64,000 nucleotides of DNA from Butyricicoccus sp. OM04-18BH (GTDB taxonomy: Bacteria > Bacillota > Clostridia > Oscillospirales > Butyricicoccaceae), in the NCBI RefSeq assembly GCF_003481705.1, contig NZ_QULN01000005.1, forward strand, positions 70,215 to 134,214, given 5' to 3'. Below, one piece after another: positions 1 through 9,500 of the stretch. The notes under the pieces are model-generated. The model was not told where the DNA came from, made no database searches, and was given only the letters and a program-made list of their open reading frames with translations. Positions within the stretch are counted from its first letter, which is position 1; each line of letters starts with the position of its first letter. The translations under genes and the position numbers were made by a program.

Positions 1-540
1 ACGCCGTGCCCACGGCGAGGGGCAAAAGGGGACAGGACACCGTATGGTTTCCTGTCCCCTCTTGACTCCCCTTACCTTCCTTTGCGCTGACACATCGGAG
101 ATGTGCAGCGAAACGTGGGTTACGGGGGCTCGGTTCCGTGCGTCGGGCAGATTTGGGGACGCTGTTATGCCCTGAATTTACTTTGCGTGGGTTGCCGCGC
201 ATAACAGTGCGCGGCCATCCGGTGCAGGGCGGCGGCGTTCCGCTACGAAAAGCTTCGCTTCGATCAAGCGTGTACCCTTGGAGTAACAAACGCCCCTGTG
301 GGCCCCTCGCTTTTAGACGCGCGACCGAAGGGAGTCGCGTCCGAAGGAGGGTTTGGGGGTGTCAAGAGGGGGCAAGGGAACCATACGGTGCCCTTGCCCC
401 CTTTTGTCTCCGCCGGGAGACCCCGGCAATGCCCGGCCTGCCCATCGGCAGCCATCTCCCGCCTGCGGCGGCAAGCCGCCGGAACAGCGGAGGCTTTATC
501 GTCGGCAGACGGTAAAAAGTACAAAGGCGCGGCGCGTTCG
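1..540. repeat. Family C GC-rich structured repeat (copy C1), non-coding
   Basis: This stretch holds no convincing gene. It contains two copies, in opposite orientation, of a unit built around a hairpin. At 29-60 the arms ggggacagga and tcctgtcccc enclose a loop with accgtatggt. At 371-403 the arms are ggggcaaggg and cccttgcccc with a similar loop read from the other strand. The hairpin of the first unit is followed by cttgactcccctta. Closely similar sequence recurs at 10318-10925 and 19910-20190. Many further small inverted repeats are visible, for example around 240-275 and 465-485. The left edge is cut by the window. Confidence 0.75.
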
Positions 541-599
541 CTGAATTTATAAACGCTTTGTGAACTTTATCAAATAATGTGCACAATTCCGCTTTTATG

Positions 600-608
600 T
601 GGTATGAT
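600..608 (+). promoter_or_regulatory. Possible extended -10 promoter of the hydrolase gene
   Basis: TGG-TATGAT at 600-608 has the form of an extended -10 box, about 75 nt before the start codon at 683. No good -35 hexamer is seen at the usual spacing, so this is tentative. Confidence 0.3.
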
Positions 609-682
609 ATTAACATAACCATGGACAGCGTCTGTCAGTCCCCGGCGGCCTGTCTCCTATTTCTGCGATCGGACGTGGGTTT

Positions 683-1657
683 ATGAATATAAAATGCACT
701 CAGAATATTTATAAAAGCGCGAACGGCGTTTCCAATGTCGCCTACTACATTCTCGTGCCCGAGGACTCCCATATCCGCGGCATCGTTCAGATCAGCCACG
801 GTATGTGCGAATATTTCTCGCGCTACACCGCCTTTGCCAAATATCTCTGCGGCCTCGGCTTCATCGTCTGCGGCAACGACCACATCGGCCACGGCGCTTC
901 GGTCTCCCGGCCGGCCGACCTCGGCTTTTTCGCCGCGCACGATGGCTGGAAATACCTCATTCAGGACGTACTCCATCTGCGCGAGCTGATGCACCGCCGC
1001 TATCCCGACCTGCCCTATTTCATGCTCGGCCATTCCATGGGCTCGCTCATCGTCCGCCTGTGCCTGTCCGAGTGCGGCACGGAGCTTGCAGGCGCGATCC
1101 TCATCGGCACCGCCGGCCCGAACGCCGCCGCCCTCAGCGCGGCTCATGTCGCAGACTCCATCGCACGCACGCGCGGCGTGACCTTCCGCAGCGGCCTGCT
1201 GAACAGCATCGCCTTCAAGGCCTACAACCGCAGGATCGACCACCCCAATTCGGTCTTTGACTGGCTCAGCCGCGACGAAGAGGTCGTTTCTCTCTATCAG
1301 TCGGACGAAAAGTGTAACTTTATCTTCACCGCCTCCGCCTTCCGCGATCTGTTCATCCTCTGCGCGCGCGCGAACAGCAACGCAACCTTCCGCCGCACCC
1401 CGAGCGACCTGCCGCTGTTCTTCCTCGCAGGCGACTGCGACCCGGTCGGCCGCTACGGCGACGGCGTGCGCCGCGTCATCAGTCTTTATCGTGCAGGCGG
1501 CTCCCGCAACGTCGACGCAGTTTTTTACAAAAACGCCCGTCACGAGCTGCTCAACGAGCTCGGCCGCATCGAGACCTTCGGCGATATTTCGCGCTGGCTC
1601 GAGGAACGCCTCGCCGAACAGACCGAGACGGCTCCTGCCGAAACACAGAAAGCATAA
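683..1657 (+). CDS. Alpha/beta hydrolase, monoacylglycerol lipase/lysophospholipase type
   Basis: A 324-residue soluble alpha/beta-hydrolase-fold protein of the serine aminopeptidase/monoglyceride lipase type. The oxyanion region SHGMCEY is at residues 38-44. The nucleophile elbow GHSMG is at 116-120, giving Ser118. The acid is probably the Asp in GDCDPVG and the catalytic His is in NARHELLNE near the C-terminus. The length is normal for the family, and there is no signal peptide, so it acts in the cytoplasm on acylglycerols, lysophospholipids or similar esters; the exact substrate cannot be read. The ribosome site before ATG 683 is weak. It is monocistronic, ending at a strong terminator shared with the convergent HAD gene. 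Confidence 0.85.
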   Translation: MNIKCTQNIYKSANGVSNVAYYILVPEDSHIRGIVQISHGMCEYFSRYTAFAKYLCGLGFIVCGNDHIGHGASVSRPADLGFFAAHDGWKYLIQDVLHLRELMHRRYPDLPYFMLGHSMGSLIVRLCLSECGTELAGAILIGTAGPNAAALSAAHVADSIARTRGVTFRSGLLNSIAFKAYNRRIDHPNSVFDWLSRDEEVVSLYQSDEKCNFIFTASAFRDLFILCARANSNATFRRTPSDLPLFFLAGDCDPVGRYGDGVRRVISLYRAGGSRNVDAVFYKNARHELLNELGRIETFGDISRWLEERLAEQTETAPAETQKA

Positions 1658-1667
1658 CAGTACAGTC

Positions 1668-1715
1668 AAAGGGCGGTATCCGATTTCTCGTCGGATACCG
1701 CCCTTTTCGTTTTTT
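1668..1715. terminator. Bidirectional intrinsic terminator between hydrolase and HAD gene
   Basis: Arms AAAGGGCGGTATCCGA (1668-1683) and TCGGATACCGCCCTTTT (1690-1706) pair perfectly over about 15 bp with a 6-nt loop. T-rich sequence follows on the plus strand and A-rich sequence precedes it, so it can serve both convergent genes. Confidence 0.9.
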
Positions 1716-2331
1716 ATATCAGTTTTAGTGCGTCAGCCGGAGCTGCAAGCTCGATGTCGGCCCTGATGCACGCGCCCTCGGGAATGCCCCAGAGCGCAAG
1801 GCACGACTTTACGCCTGCCGCGGCGGCGCACTCCATATCGCACGCGCTGTCGCCGATATAGACCGCCTCGGCCGCCGTGCCGCCCATGCGGCGCAGGCAT
1901 TCGAGCAGCGGGTCGGGCGCCGGTTTGTGGCGCGGCGCGTCCTCCATGCAGATGACCGCATCGAAATACCCGTCCAGACCGAGCGGCGAAAAACCGTAGT
2001 CGAACTGATAATGCGTGCGCGAGGTCACGATGCCGCAGCGGCAGCCGCGTGCGTGCAGCTCGCGCAGCAGCGCCTCGATGCCGTCGAAGGCGAGCACCTC
2101 AGAAGCGCGCTCCTTCGACAGGCCCTCCCAGCGGTCCATGATGCGCTCGGCGGTCTCTCCGGTAAAGCCGAGGTCGGCGAGCGTCTGCCGTCCGGGCTTG
2201 CCGAAGGACGGGCGCAGCTCCTCAAAGGTATAGTCGCGGCCGAACTCGTGCAGCGTCTGCTTCAGGCACTGCTGATCGACCTCCGCCGAATTGAGAAGCG
2301 TTCCGTCTACATCGAAAACGAAGTATTTCAT
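1714..2331 (-). CDS. HAD-superfamily phosphatase, phosphoglycolate phosphatase-like
   Basis: A 205-residue haloacid dehalogenase-type hydrolase. Motif I is FDVDGTLLN with nucleophile Asp7 and acid Asp9. Motif II is in GIVTSRTHY, motif III Lys is in HKPAPDP, and motif IV is IGDSACDME. An alpha-helical cap occupies roughly residues 15-80, as in PGP/beta-phosphoglucomutase-like members. It probably dephosphorylates a small phosphorylated metabolite; the substrate is not predictable. Its ATG overlaps the stop of the upstream ROK gene by four bases (ATGA), so the two are translationally coupled and may belong to one sugar-related pathway. Confidence 0.85.
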   Translation of the reverse strand: MKYFVFDVDGTLLNSAEVDQQCLKQTLHEFGRDYTFEELRPSFGKPGRQTLADLGFTGETAERIMDRWEGLSKERASEVLAFDGIEALLRELHARGCRCGIVTSRTHYQFDYGFSPLGLDGYFDAVICMEDAPRHKPAPDPLLECLRRMGGTAAEAVYIGDSACDMECAAAAGVKSCLALWGIPEGACIRADIELAAPADALKLI

Positions 2332-3305
2332 GCGTTTCCCTCCATCAGATCCCGTGCCATGGTGAAAAGGCCCCGGTCATAGTCCTCGGTGAACGTCCGC
2401 GAAAGCTCGATCTCGGGTACTGCGTGCGGCGGAAGCATGCGCGCGCATGCGGCGCGGATGTCCTCCACCCTGTTCCGGAACAGCGGATCGGTGTAGAGCA
2501 CGACCCGGTCCGGGTTGATGAGCGCACCGCACGCACAGATCACCTGCGCCATATACGCCGTCATATCTGCATCCGCAAAATGCGTCTGCGCGTATTCCAT
2601 ATTGTGCTCGATCGGGAGAAAGTGCAGCTCTCCGGCGAAACCGGCCGCGCCGCTCCAGACCTTGCCGTCCAGCACGATGCCTGCGCCTGCACCCATCCTG
2701 CCGATGTAGATGCACACCGCGGCGCGCGGCGCCGGGCTGCACTGCGCCGCATAACCGGCCGCGACGATCTGCATGTCGCGTGCCGCCGCGCTCGGCAGTC
2801 CGGATTTATCGTGAAGATGCGTACTAAGGCTCACGCCCCGCAGCTCCGGATAGCCGAAGCACTCCATTACAACGCCGTCATGCATCGCGCCGGCAAAGCC
2901 GAACGCGACCGACGCCAGCTGTGGGTAACGCGCCCTGACACGCATCAGAAGCGTGTCCAGCAGTTCGCGCACATCGCCCGGACAGGTCTCTTCTCCCTGC
3001 TCGAGCGGCACGCCGTCGAGGCCGCACACGAACCAGTGCAGCGTATCCTGCTCCAGCCGCAGACACAGGAACAGCCGGTAATGCATATCCAGCTCGTACC
3101 GCATCGCGCATCGGCCGCCGGTCGAAGCCGCCACGCCTGCCTCCCGTGCCTCGCCGCGCTCGACCATATCGTCGATGATGCGTCCGACCGTCGGAAAGCT
3201 CAATCCGGTCTGCCGCGCGAGCTCGTTCTTGCTGAAAACGCCGTCCTGCATGGCCCGGCGCAGCAGCGCCGTATTCTCCTGCCGGAGAAGCCCTGCATCT
3301 GCCAT
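2328..3305 (-). CDS. ROK-family transcriptional regulator
   Basis: A 325-residue protein with an N-terminal MarR-like winged helix (residues about 5-60, including NELARQTGLSFPTVGRIID). A ROK sugar-kinase-like domain follows, seen in GRMGAGAGIVLDGKVWSG and GFAGELHFLP. This is the architecture of NagC/XylR-type repressors. It is shorter than the usual 380-400 residues, and the cysteine-rich zinc motif that typically follows the ROK signature is not visible, so sugar binding or phosphorylation may be altered. Its promoter overlaps an inverted repeat likely to be its own operator. The HAD gene follows with an ATGA overlap. Confidence 0.85.
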   Translation of the reverse strand: MADAGLLRQENTALLRRAMQDGVFSKNELARQTGLSFPTVGRIIDDMVERGEAREAGVAASTGGRCAMRYELDMHYRLFLCLRLEQDTLHWFVCGLDGVPLEQGEETCPGDVRELLDTLLMRVRARYPQLASVAFGFAGAMHDGVVMECFGYPELRGVSLSTHLHDKSGLPSAAARDMQIVAAGYAAQCSPAPRAAVCIYIGRMGAGAGIVLDGKVWSGAAGFAGELHFLPIEHNMEYAQTHFADADMTAYMAQVICACGALINPDRVVLYTDPLFRNRVEDIRAACARMLPPHAVPEIELSRTFTEDYDRGLFTMARDLMEGNA

Positions 3306-3323
3306 GGTGCACCTCTTTTCTTC

Positions 3324-3387
3324 ATAGTTTTTAATAGTGTGTTAAAAAAACTATCTTCAGTATAACCCATTGCTCTCTGTTTGTCAA
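3324..3387 (-). promoter_or_regulatory. Promoter and probable operator of the ROK regulator gene
   Basis: Read on the minus strand, -35 TTGACA (3382-3387) and -10 TATACT (3359-3364) are separated by 17 nt. Just downstream lies an inverted repeat with arms ATAGTTTTT (3324-3332) and AAAAACTAT (3346-3354) separated by 13 nt. This is where an autorepressor would block transcription. Confidence 0.75.
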
Positions 3388-3396
3388 CAGGAACAG

Positions 3397-3434
3397 AAAA
3401 AAGCGCGCAGATTTGGTTATTCTGCACGCTTTTT
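3397..3434. terminator. Intrinsic terminator downstream of rpe
   Basis: Arms AAAAAAGCGCGCAGA (3397-3411) and TCTGCACGCTTTTT (3421-3434) pair with one mismatch and a 9-nt loop. The U-tract lies in the right place for the minus-strand rpe transcript. Confidence 0.85.
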
Positions 3435-3448
3435 CTGTTATTTTTCGT

Positions 3449-4132
3449 TCACTTCGTCCAGACCGCCTTGGCTGCGCCTTCCTCAAACACCTCGTGGAAC
3501 TTCTTGACGTTGTCCGCGATGTCGCCGCCGAATACCGCCGAGCCTGCGACGATGACGTCTGCACCGGCTGCAACGATGTCTGCGGTGTTGGTCAGCTTTG
3601 CGCCGCCGTCGATCTCAAGCTCGCACTGATAGCCGTGCTTCTGGATCTCCGCGCGGACGGCCTTGATCTTGTCCATGCACTCCGGAATGAAGCCCTGGCC
3701 GCCGAAGCCCGGCTCTACGGTCATGATGAGCACCATGTCGCAGTACGGCAGCAGCGGGAACAGCGCCTCTGCCGGAGTTTTCGGCTTGATGACGCAGGCC
3801 GCCTTGACGCCTGCCGCACGGATCTTCTTCAGCTGCTCGAGGGTGTCGCCGTTGGACTCATAATGCACGGTGATGATGTCCGAGCCTGCCTTGATGAAGT
3901 CGTCGAGGTACTGATCCGGGTCGGAGATCATCAGATGTACGTCGAGGACCTTGTCGGTCGCTTTGCGCAGGCTCTTGACGACCGGCGCGCCGATGGTGAT
4001 GTTCGGTACGAAATGACCGTCCATTACGTCAACGTGAACGTACTCCGCGCCCGCATCGGTCGCGATCTTGATGTCGCGTGCCAGATTGGCGAAGTCAGCG
4101 GACAGAATAGACGGTGAGAGCTTGATTTCCAT
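3449..4132 (-). CDS. rpe: Ribulose-phosphate 3-epimerase
   Basis: A 227-residue TIM-barrel enzyme that interconverts ribulose 5-phosphate and xylulose 5-phosphate in the pentose phosphate pathway. Family motifs appear in order: SPSILSADF near the start, HVDVMDGHFVPN (metal-binding His and catalytic Asp), VEPGFGGQGF (phosphate-side loop), EIDGGAKL (second catalytic Asp) and AGSAVFGG. I start at 4132 (MEIKLSPSI), not at an upstream in-frame ATG, because AGGAGG at 4141-4146 is well spaced and the family begins here. It stands alone between a hypothetical membrane protein gene and the ROK gene. Confidence 0.96.
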   Translation of the reverse strand: MEIKLSPSILSADFANLARDIKIATDAGAEYVHVDVMDGHFVPNITIGAPVVKSLRKATDKVLDVHLMISDPDQYLDDFIKAGSDIITVHYESNGDTLEQLKKIRAAGVKAACVIKPKTPAEALFPLLPYCDMVLIMTVEPGFGGQGFIPECMDKIKAVRAEIQKHGYQCELEIDGGAKLTNTADIVAAGADVIVAGSAVFGGDIADNVKKFHEVFEEGAAKAVWTK

Positions 4133-4249
4133 AACTTTTTCCTCCTGTGACCGCGGAGACAGTCCGCAGTGTGGTCGAGCGTGCCGGCAGGGCACGGCAG
4201 TTTTCTTTTTCCATTATAACATACTGCCTGTAAAAGTTTAAGTATAAAT

Positions 4250-4558
4250 TTACTGTTTCCCGGCGCGCAGGCAGGCCGCGATATTGAGCACAAGCGCGAG
4301 CGCGACCAGCACCGCCGCGCAGAACAGCACGGCATACGAGGTATCGAGCAGTGCGCTCCAGTCCTGCACGTTTACACGGTTATTGTACTCGAATATCTGT
4401 CCGAGCAGCGAAATCGCACACAATCCCATGCTCGCCGCCGCGAACGGCAGCGCGTTCTTTCGTCTTACGAGCGCGATGACCGGCAGCGCGAGCGCCGCCG
4501 CGCCGCAGAAGATACTCAGCAGTGAGAAAAATGTGGATAAAGCAACAGTGAAAGTCAT
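4250..4558 (-). CDS. Small three-TM membrane protein of unknown function
   Basis: A 102-residue hydrophobic protein with probable membrane segments near residues 8-30, 37-56 and 72-95, and a short basic loop RRKN after the first. I do not recognise a family. The gene is supported by a good ribosome site (CAGGAGGAC just upstream of ATG 4558). The start lies 18 nt downstream of repeat copy A1, so its promoter may lie in or beyond that repeat. Confidence 0.65.
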   Translation of the reverse strand: MTFTVALSTFFSLLSIFCGAAALALPVIALVRRKNALPFAAASMGLCAISLLGQIFEYNNRVNVQDWSALLDTSYAVLFCAAVLVALALVLNIAACLRAGKQ

Positions 4559-4575
4559 AAAAAGTCCTCCTGTCT

Positions 4576-4741
4576 TAGGCGATACCGCATAATTGGATAT
4601 GAGCGATTTGCGAGTAAATTTTGCGTACTGACGAGGCGCGGTTTTGCGGTAATACTTGACGTATTACCGTGAAATCGCAACAAAGTCAGGGCACGAAATT
4701 TCCGCAAAGCGCCGCAGCTTTCATTGTGCGGTGTTGCCTTA
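4576..4741 (-). repeat. Family A MITE-like repeat, copy A1
   Basis: About 166 bp with terminal inverted repeats (ggcgataccgcat at the left, gtgcggtgttgcctta at the right). A perfect internal hairpin has arms ggtaatac and gtattacc. The element is almost identical to copies at 6197-6360 and 32108-32273, all in the same orientation. TA dinucleotides lie at both ends. Its right edge contains the stop codon of the dehydrogenase gene (4739-4741). Oriented on the minus strand, toward the start codon at 4558. Confidence 0.85.
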
Positions 4742-5689
4742 ATAACCTCGGTTAATGTCTACAATATGCCGCAGGTTTTTGCCCTCGAGATACCGCGCGA
4801 GGTTGTCCATGACGATCTCCCAGATGAGGCGCTCGGTGCCGCGGTCGTGGCCGAAGCCGCGTCCCGAAACGTGGGGCGTGAGCAGCACATTCTCCATGCC
4901 CCAGAGCGGCGAAGAGGGCGGGAGCGGCTCGGTATCGCACACATCGAGCACCGCGCCGCTCAGATAGCCGTCCGCAAGGACGGCGGCGAGCTCAGCGGTC
5001 GAGAGCAGCGCACCCCGGCCGACGTTGACGAGCAGGGCGTCCTGCTTCATGCGGCGCAGGCGTGTCTCGGTGAGAAGGCCCGCGGTGCCCGGCGTATTCG
5101 GCAGGCAGCCGATAACGATGTCCGCCTGCGGCAGCAGCTCGTCGAGCTCCGCGATGCCGCGCACCTCGTCAAAATACGGCAGCGTCTCCCCTGCCGCGCG
5201 GCGCACGCCGATGTTCACCGTTCCGAAGCCGCGCAGGCGCTTTGCAACATTGCTGCCGAGGTCGCCCGTGCCGAGGATGAGCACGGTGCGGCCGTAGAGC
5301 GTGCGCTCCGCGCCGACCGTCCGCCATACCGCATGCTTCTGCTGCTCGCGGTAGGCCGGGAAGTTGCGGTACATCGTGAGGATGCCGCCGAGAACGTACT
5401 CCGAGATCGTGCGGCCGAACGCGCCCGAAGCGTTGGTCAGCGTGACGCGCTCCGGAAAGCCTGTCCGGCGCGTGTAAATATCCGTGCCTGCCCATGTCAT
5501 CTGCACCCACCGCAGCTTTTCCGCCTGCTGCACGAGGGCGAGCGGCGGCTCGCCGATGCAGATCTCCGCGTCACCGAGCGTGCTCGCGTGCTCGGCAAAC
5601 GTGATGTCGAATCTGTCGCCGAAGCGCGTCAGCAGCTCCGCCCGCGCCTGTTCGCTGTACTCCGTGCAGACGATCACCTTTGTTTTCAT
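4739..5689 (-). CDS. D-isomer-specific 2-hydroxyacid dehydrogenase
   Basis: A 316-residue NAD(P)-dependent dehydrogenase of the lactate/phosphoglycerate/glyoxylate reductase family. The Rossmann motif GTGDLGSNVAKRL is near residue 140. The substrate-binding Arg is in LVNVGRGALL, and the catalytic His is in TPHVSGRGFG. The Glu of the catalytic pair is expected in the segment between. It probably reduces a 2-keto acid to a D-2-hydroxy acid; the substrate is not evident. ATG 5689 overlaps the stop of the upstream acetyltransferase gene (ATGA). The stop codon sits exactly in the end of repeat A1, so insertion may have redefined the last codons. Confidence 0.88.
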   Translation of the reverse strand: MKTKVIVCTEYSEQARAELLTRFGDRFDITFAEHASTLGDAEICIGEPPLALVQQAEKLRWVQMTWAGTDIYTRRTGFPERVTLTNASGAFGRTISEYVLGGILTMYRNFPAYREQQKHAVWRTVGAERTLYGRTVLILGTGDLGSNVAKRLRGFGTVNIGVRRAAGETLPYFDEVRGIAELDELLPQADIVIGCLPNTPGTAGLLTETRLRRMKQDALLVNVGRGALLSTAELAAVLADGYLSGAVLDVCDTEPLPPSSPLWGMENVLLTPHVSGRGFGHDRGTERLIWEIVMDNLARYLEGKNLRHIVDINRGY

Positions 5690-6171
5690 GCTCTCACCTC
5701 ATAATCAAACGCGAGCCTCGCGCCGCCGCGCACCTGTACGATGCCGCACGGCTGAAAACCGTAGCGCAGGACAGCCGCCTGCATCGGCCTGTTGTTCTCG
5801 TGCGTGTCGATGCGCAGATAGTCGATCTGCTGCGCGCACCAGTCGAAAACAAAGCGCGCCATGCCCTTCGCCGTGCCGTCGGAGGCGATGCGGTGGATGG
5901 TGCCGTAGGGGCGCGCGGCGTGCCATGCACCGTCGATGACTGCGTAGCACGGATCTCCGCCGAGGATAAACGCGAATACCGCCGCGATCCTGCCCTCCCG
6001 CTCACAGACATGCAGCGTGCCGGCCGCGATGTCCGCGCGGATGACGTCCTCGCCGGGGTAGCCGCCGCTCCACTGCGTCGCGTTTCCGTTTTCCGCCATG
6101 AAGGCGCGCGCGTGCGCATATATCTCCGTAATGCGCGAAACGTCGCGCTCCTCTGCCCTTCTGATGTTCAC
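5686..6171 (-). CDS. GNAT-family N-acetyltransferase
   Basis: A 161-residue acetyltransferase. It begins VNIRRAEERD, the usual first strand of GNAT proteins. The acetyl-CoA loop region is represented by ASDGTAKGMARFVFDW, and the C-terminal half has DTHENNRPMQAAVLRYGF, a typical GNAT motif B. The acceptor is unknown. I choose GTG 6171 because upstream in-frame ATGs would translate repeat A2, whereas the domain starts here. The ribosome site (GAAGGGACGG) is only moderate. It is translationally coupled to the downstream dehydrogenase. Confidence 0.78.
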   Translation of the reverse strand: MNIRRAEERDVSRITEIYAHARAFMAENGNATQWSGGYPGEDVIRADIAAGTLHVCEREGRIAAVFAFILGGDPCYAVIDGAWHAARPYGTIHRIASDGTAKGMARFVFDWCAQQIDYLRIDTHENNRPMQAAVLRYGFQPCGIVQVRGGARLAFDYEVRA

Positions 6172-6196
6172 AGGCTGTCCGTCCCTTCGTTTTTTA

Positions 6197-6360
6197 TGGC
6201 AATACCGCATAATTGGACAAGAGCGATTTGCGAGTAAATTTTGCGTTCTGACGAGGCGCGGTTTTGCGGTAATACTTGACGTATTACCGTGAAATCGCAA
6301 CAAAGTCAGGGCGCGAAATTTCCGCAAAGCGCCGCAGCTTTAATTGTGCGGTGTTGCCTT
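6197..6360 (-). repeat. Family A MITE-like repeat, copy A2
   Basis: A second near-identical copy of the A1 element. It has the same terminal inverted repeats (ggcaataccgcataatt and aattgtgcggtgttgcc) and the same internal hairpin ggtaatac/gtattacc. TA lies at both ends (tatggc at the left, gcctta at the right). It lies 26 nt upstream of the GTG start of the GNAT gene, in the same orientation toward a minus-strand gene as the other copies. Confidence 0.85.
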
Positions 6361-6477
6361 ATTTCTATACAGAGCCAGTATATCATGTTTCTCTCTTTGG
6401 GACAAACGTATTTTTCCTTTTTCCTACGAGGTATAAATAAACAGTCGAATATCCTCAGTTTTTGTACCCCTTGGCGA

Positions 6478-6506
6478 TTGATTTATTTCGTAAAAACAGG
6501 TAGAAT
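6478..6506 (+). promoter_or_regulatory. Promoter of purL
   Basis: -35 TTGATT (6478-6483), 17-nt spacer and -10 TAGAAT (6501-6506), followed by a leader of about 30 nt with AAAGGAGAGG before ATG 6545. No purine riboswitch or PurR-box pattern was recognised. Confidence 0.7.
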
Positions 6507-6544
6507 AAAATTATCTTGCAACATAAAGGAGAGGACACGATAAA

Positions 6545-9500
6545 ATGAGCGTTAATCGTTGTTATTCCGAAAAGAAACCCGGCTTCGATGTCGAAGCGCG
6601 CAGCCTGTTTTCCAGTCTGCACGACCTCCTCGAGATCAAAAACCTCACGCATGTACGGTACCTGTGCCGTTACGATGCCGAGGGTCTGAGCGGGGAGACC
6701 TATGAAAAGGCCAAGGGCATCGTTTTCTCCGAGCCGATGGCTGATGTGTGCTACGACGAGGACTTCCCCCGTCCGGCAGGCGCGCATACCGTCCTCGCGG
6801 TAGAGCCGCTGCCCGGTCAGTTCGACCAGCGTGCGGATTCCTGCGCCCAGTGCATCCAGCTGCTCACCGGCGGCGAACGCCCGACCGTCGCAGCAGCGAA
6901 GATCTATGTCCTCGAAGGCGAGCTGACTGACGCGGACATGGACAAGATCCGCGGCTACCTCATCAACCCGGTCGACACCCGTGAGGCTTCCATGGACAAG
7001 CCCTCGACCCTCAAGGTAGAGTACGCCATCCCGACGAGCGTGGCAAGCGTTGTCGGCTTCACGCACATGGATGAGGCTGCCCTCTCCGACATGCTGCACC
7101 ACATGGGTCTGGCGATGGATCTCGACGACCTCAAGTTCCTCCAGACCTACTTCCGCGACACCGAAAAGCGCGACCCGACCATCACCGAGGTCCGCATGGT
7201 CGACACCTACTGGTCCGACCACTGCCGCCACACCACCTTCCTCACCCAGATCGACGACGTGAAGTTCGAGGACCAGATGGTTCAGGACGCCTTCGACCGC
7301 TACATGGCGGCACGTGTCGAGGTCTATGGCGAAGAAAAGGCCGCAAAGCGTCCGGTCACGCTGATGGACATGGGTACCATCGCCGCCAAGGTGCTCAAAA
7401 AGCGCGGCTATCTGAAGAATATTGATGAGTCCGAGGAGATCAACGCCTGCTCCATCAAGGTCAAGGCGCTCGTGAACGGCCACTACGAGGACTGGCTGCT
7501 CATGTTCAAGAACGAGACCCACAACCACCCGACCGAGATCGAGCCGTTCGGCGGCGCAGCCACCTGCCTCGGCGGCGCGATCCGCGATCCGCTGTCCGGC
7601 CGCTCCTACGTTTATCAGGCGATGCGCGTGACCGGCGCGGGCGACCCGACCGTTCCCCTCTCCGAAACGCTCGAGCACAAGCTGCCGCAGCGCAAGCTGT
7701 GCCAGACCGCTGCCGCAGGCTATTCCTCCTACGGCAACCAGATCGGCCTTGCCACCGGCCTTGTGCATGAAATCTACCACCCGGGCTACGTTGCAAAGCG
7801 CATGGAGATCGGCGCTGTCGTCGGCGCGGCTCCGATCGAAAACGTCATCCGCGAGGTCCCTGAGCCGGGCGACATCGTCATCCTGCTCGGCGGCAAGACC
7901 GGCCGCGACGGCTGCGGCGGCGCTACCGGCTCCTCCAAGAAGCACACCGAGGAGTCGCTCGAGACCTGCGGCGCTGAGGTGCAGAAGGGCAACCCGCCCG
8001 AGGAGCGCAAGATCCAGCGCCTGTTCCGCGACGGCAATGTTACCCGCATGATCCGCCGCTGCAACGACTTCGGCGCGGGCGGTGTATCGGTCGCCATCGG
8101 CGAGCTGGCCGACGGCCTTGACATCGACCTGAACGCCGTTCCGAAGAAGTACGACGGCCTCGACGGCACCGAGCTTGCGATTTCCGAGTCGCAGGAGCGC
8201 ATGGCTGTCGTTGTCCGCGCAAAGGACGCCGACGCCTTCATCGCAGCCGCTGCAAAGGAGAACATCGAGGCTGTCGTCGTTGCCACCGTCACCGACAAGA
8301 ACCGTCTGTGCATGACCTGGAACGGCAACACGATCGTTGACGTTTCCCGCGACTTCCTCAACACCAACGGCTGCTCCAAGCACGTTGACGCCGAGGTCGG
8401 CGCACTCCCGACCCCGTCCATCTCCTGCGCACCGGCGGGCGATTCCGAAAAGGAAAAGCTGCTGAACCTCGCCTCCACCCTCGGCATCTGCCTCGAGCGC
8501 GGTCTGGTCGAGCGCTTCGACGGCTCCATCGGCGCGTCCTCGGTATTCATGCCCTTCGGCGGCAAGTATCAGCTGACCCCGACTCAGGTCATGGCAGCTA
8601 CCATGCCGGCACTGAACGGTCAGTGCGAGACCGCGTCCGTCATGGCGTTCGGCTTCGACCCGTACTTCACCGAGCAGAATCCGTATCTCGGCGCTTCCGC
8701 CGCCGTGATCGAGTCGGTCTCCAAGCTCGTCGCAGCAGGCTGCGATTTCGAGACCGCATACCTGACCTTCCAGGAATACTTCGAGCGTCTGGGCAAGGAC
8801 CCGAAGCGCTTCGGCAAGCCGCTGTCCGCCCTGCTCGGCGCGTACACCGCACAGGAGAACCTGTGCCTCGCGGCCATCGGCGGCAAGGACTCCATGTCCG
8901 GCTCGTTCGATGACATGGACGTACCGCCCACGCTCGTTTCCTTCGCTATCGCGCCGCAGGACGCTTCCCGTCTGATCTCTCCCGAGTTCAAGGAAGCCGG
9001 CCATCCGGTCTACTTCTTCGACGCGCCGTACAATCAGGACGGCACGCCGGACTACGTCACCATGAAGCACGTCTGGAACGAGGTCGCAAATCTCATCGCC
9101 TCCGGCAAGGCGGTTTCCGCATGGTCTCTGACCACCGGCGGCATCGCGGAGGGCATCGCGAAGATGTCCCTCGGCAACAAGATCGGCTTCGCGGTCGACG
9201 AGGGCTTCCCGACCGATGCGCTCTACATGAAGAATTTCGGCGGCATCCTCGTCGAGGCTTCCTGCGAGCTGCCGGCACAGTGGTATGTCGGCCAGACCAC
9301 CGCAGACGAGACCATCACCATCGCGGGCGAGAAGATCGCCATCGACGAGCTGACCGCCGCCTTTGAGGGCAAGCTCGAGAGCGTATTCCCGACCAAGGCC
9401 GCCGCTTCCGACGAGCACCTGACCAAGGTCTCCTTCACCGAGCGCAATGCGTCCGCTCCGGCGGTCAAGAGCGCAAAGCCGCTCGCTGTCATCCCGGTAT

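Noticed and set aside
138..622. Several 60-125-codon open frames on both strands at the left edge
   Set aside because: They lie inside family C repeat C1, overlap each other in all frames, and the sequence recurs at other loci with frames broken.
6172..6327. N-terminal extension of the GNAT protein to an upstream ATG
   Set aside because: The extra 52 codons translate repeat A2, which is present unchanged in other contexts. The domain begins at the GTG at 6171.
6361..6544. Purine riboswitch before purL
   Set aside because: The leader from the predicted promoter is only about 30 nt, too short for the aptamer, and the conserved loop bases are not present upstream.
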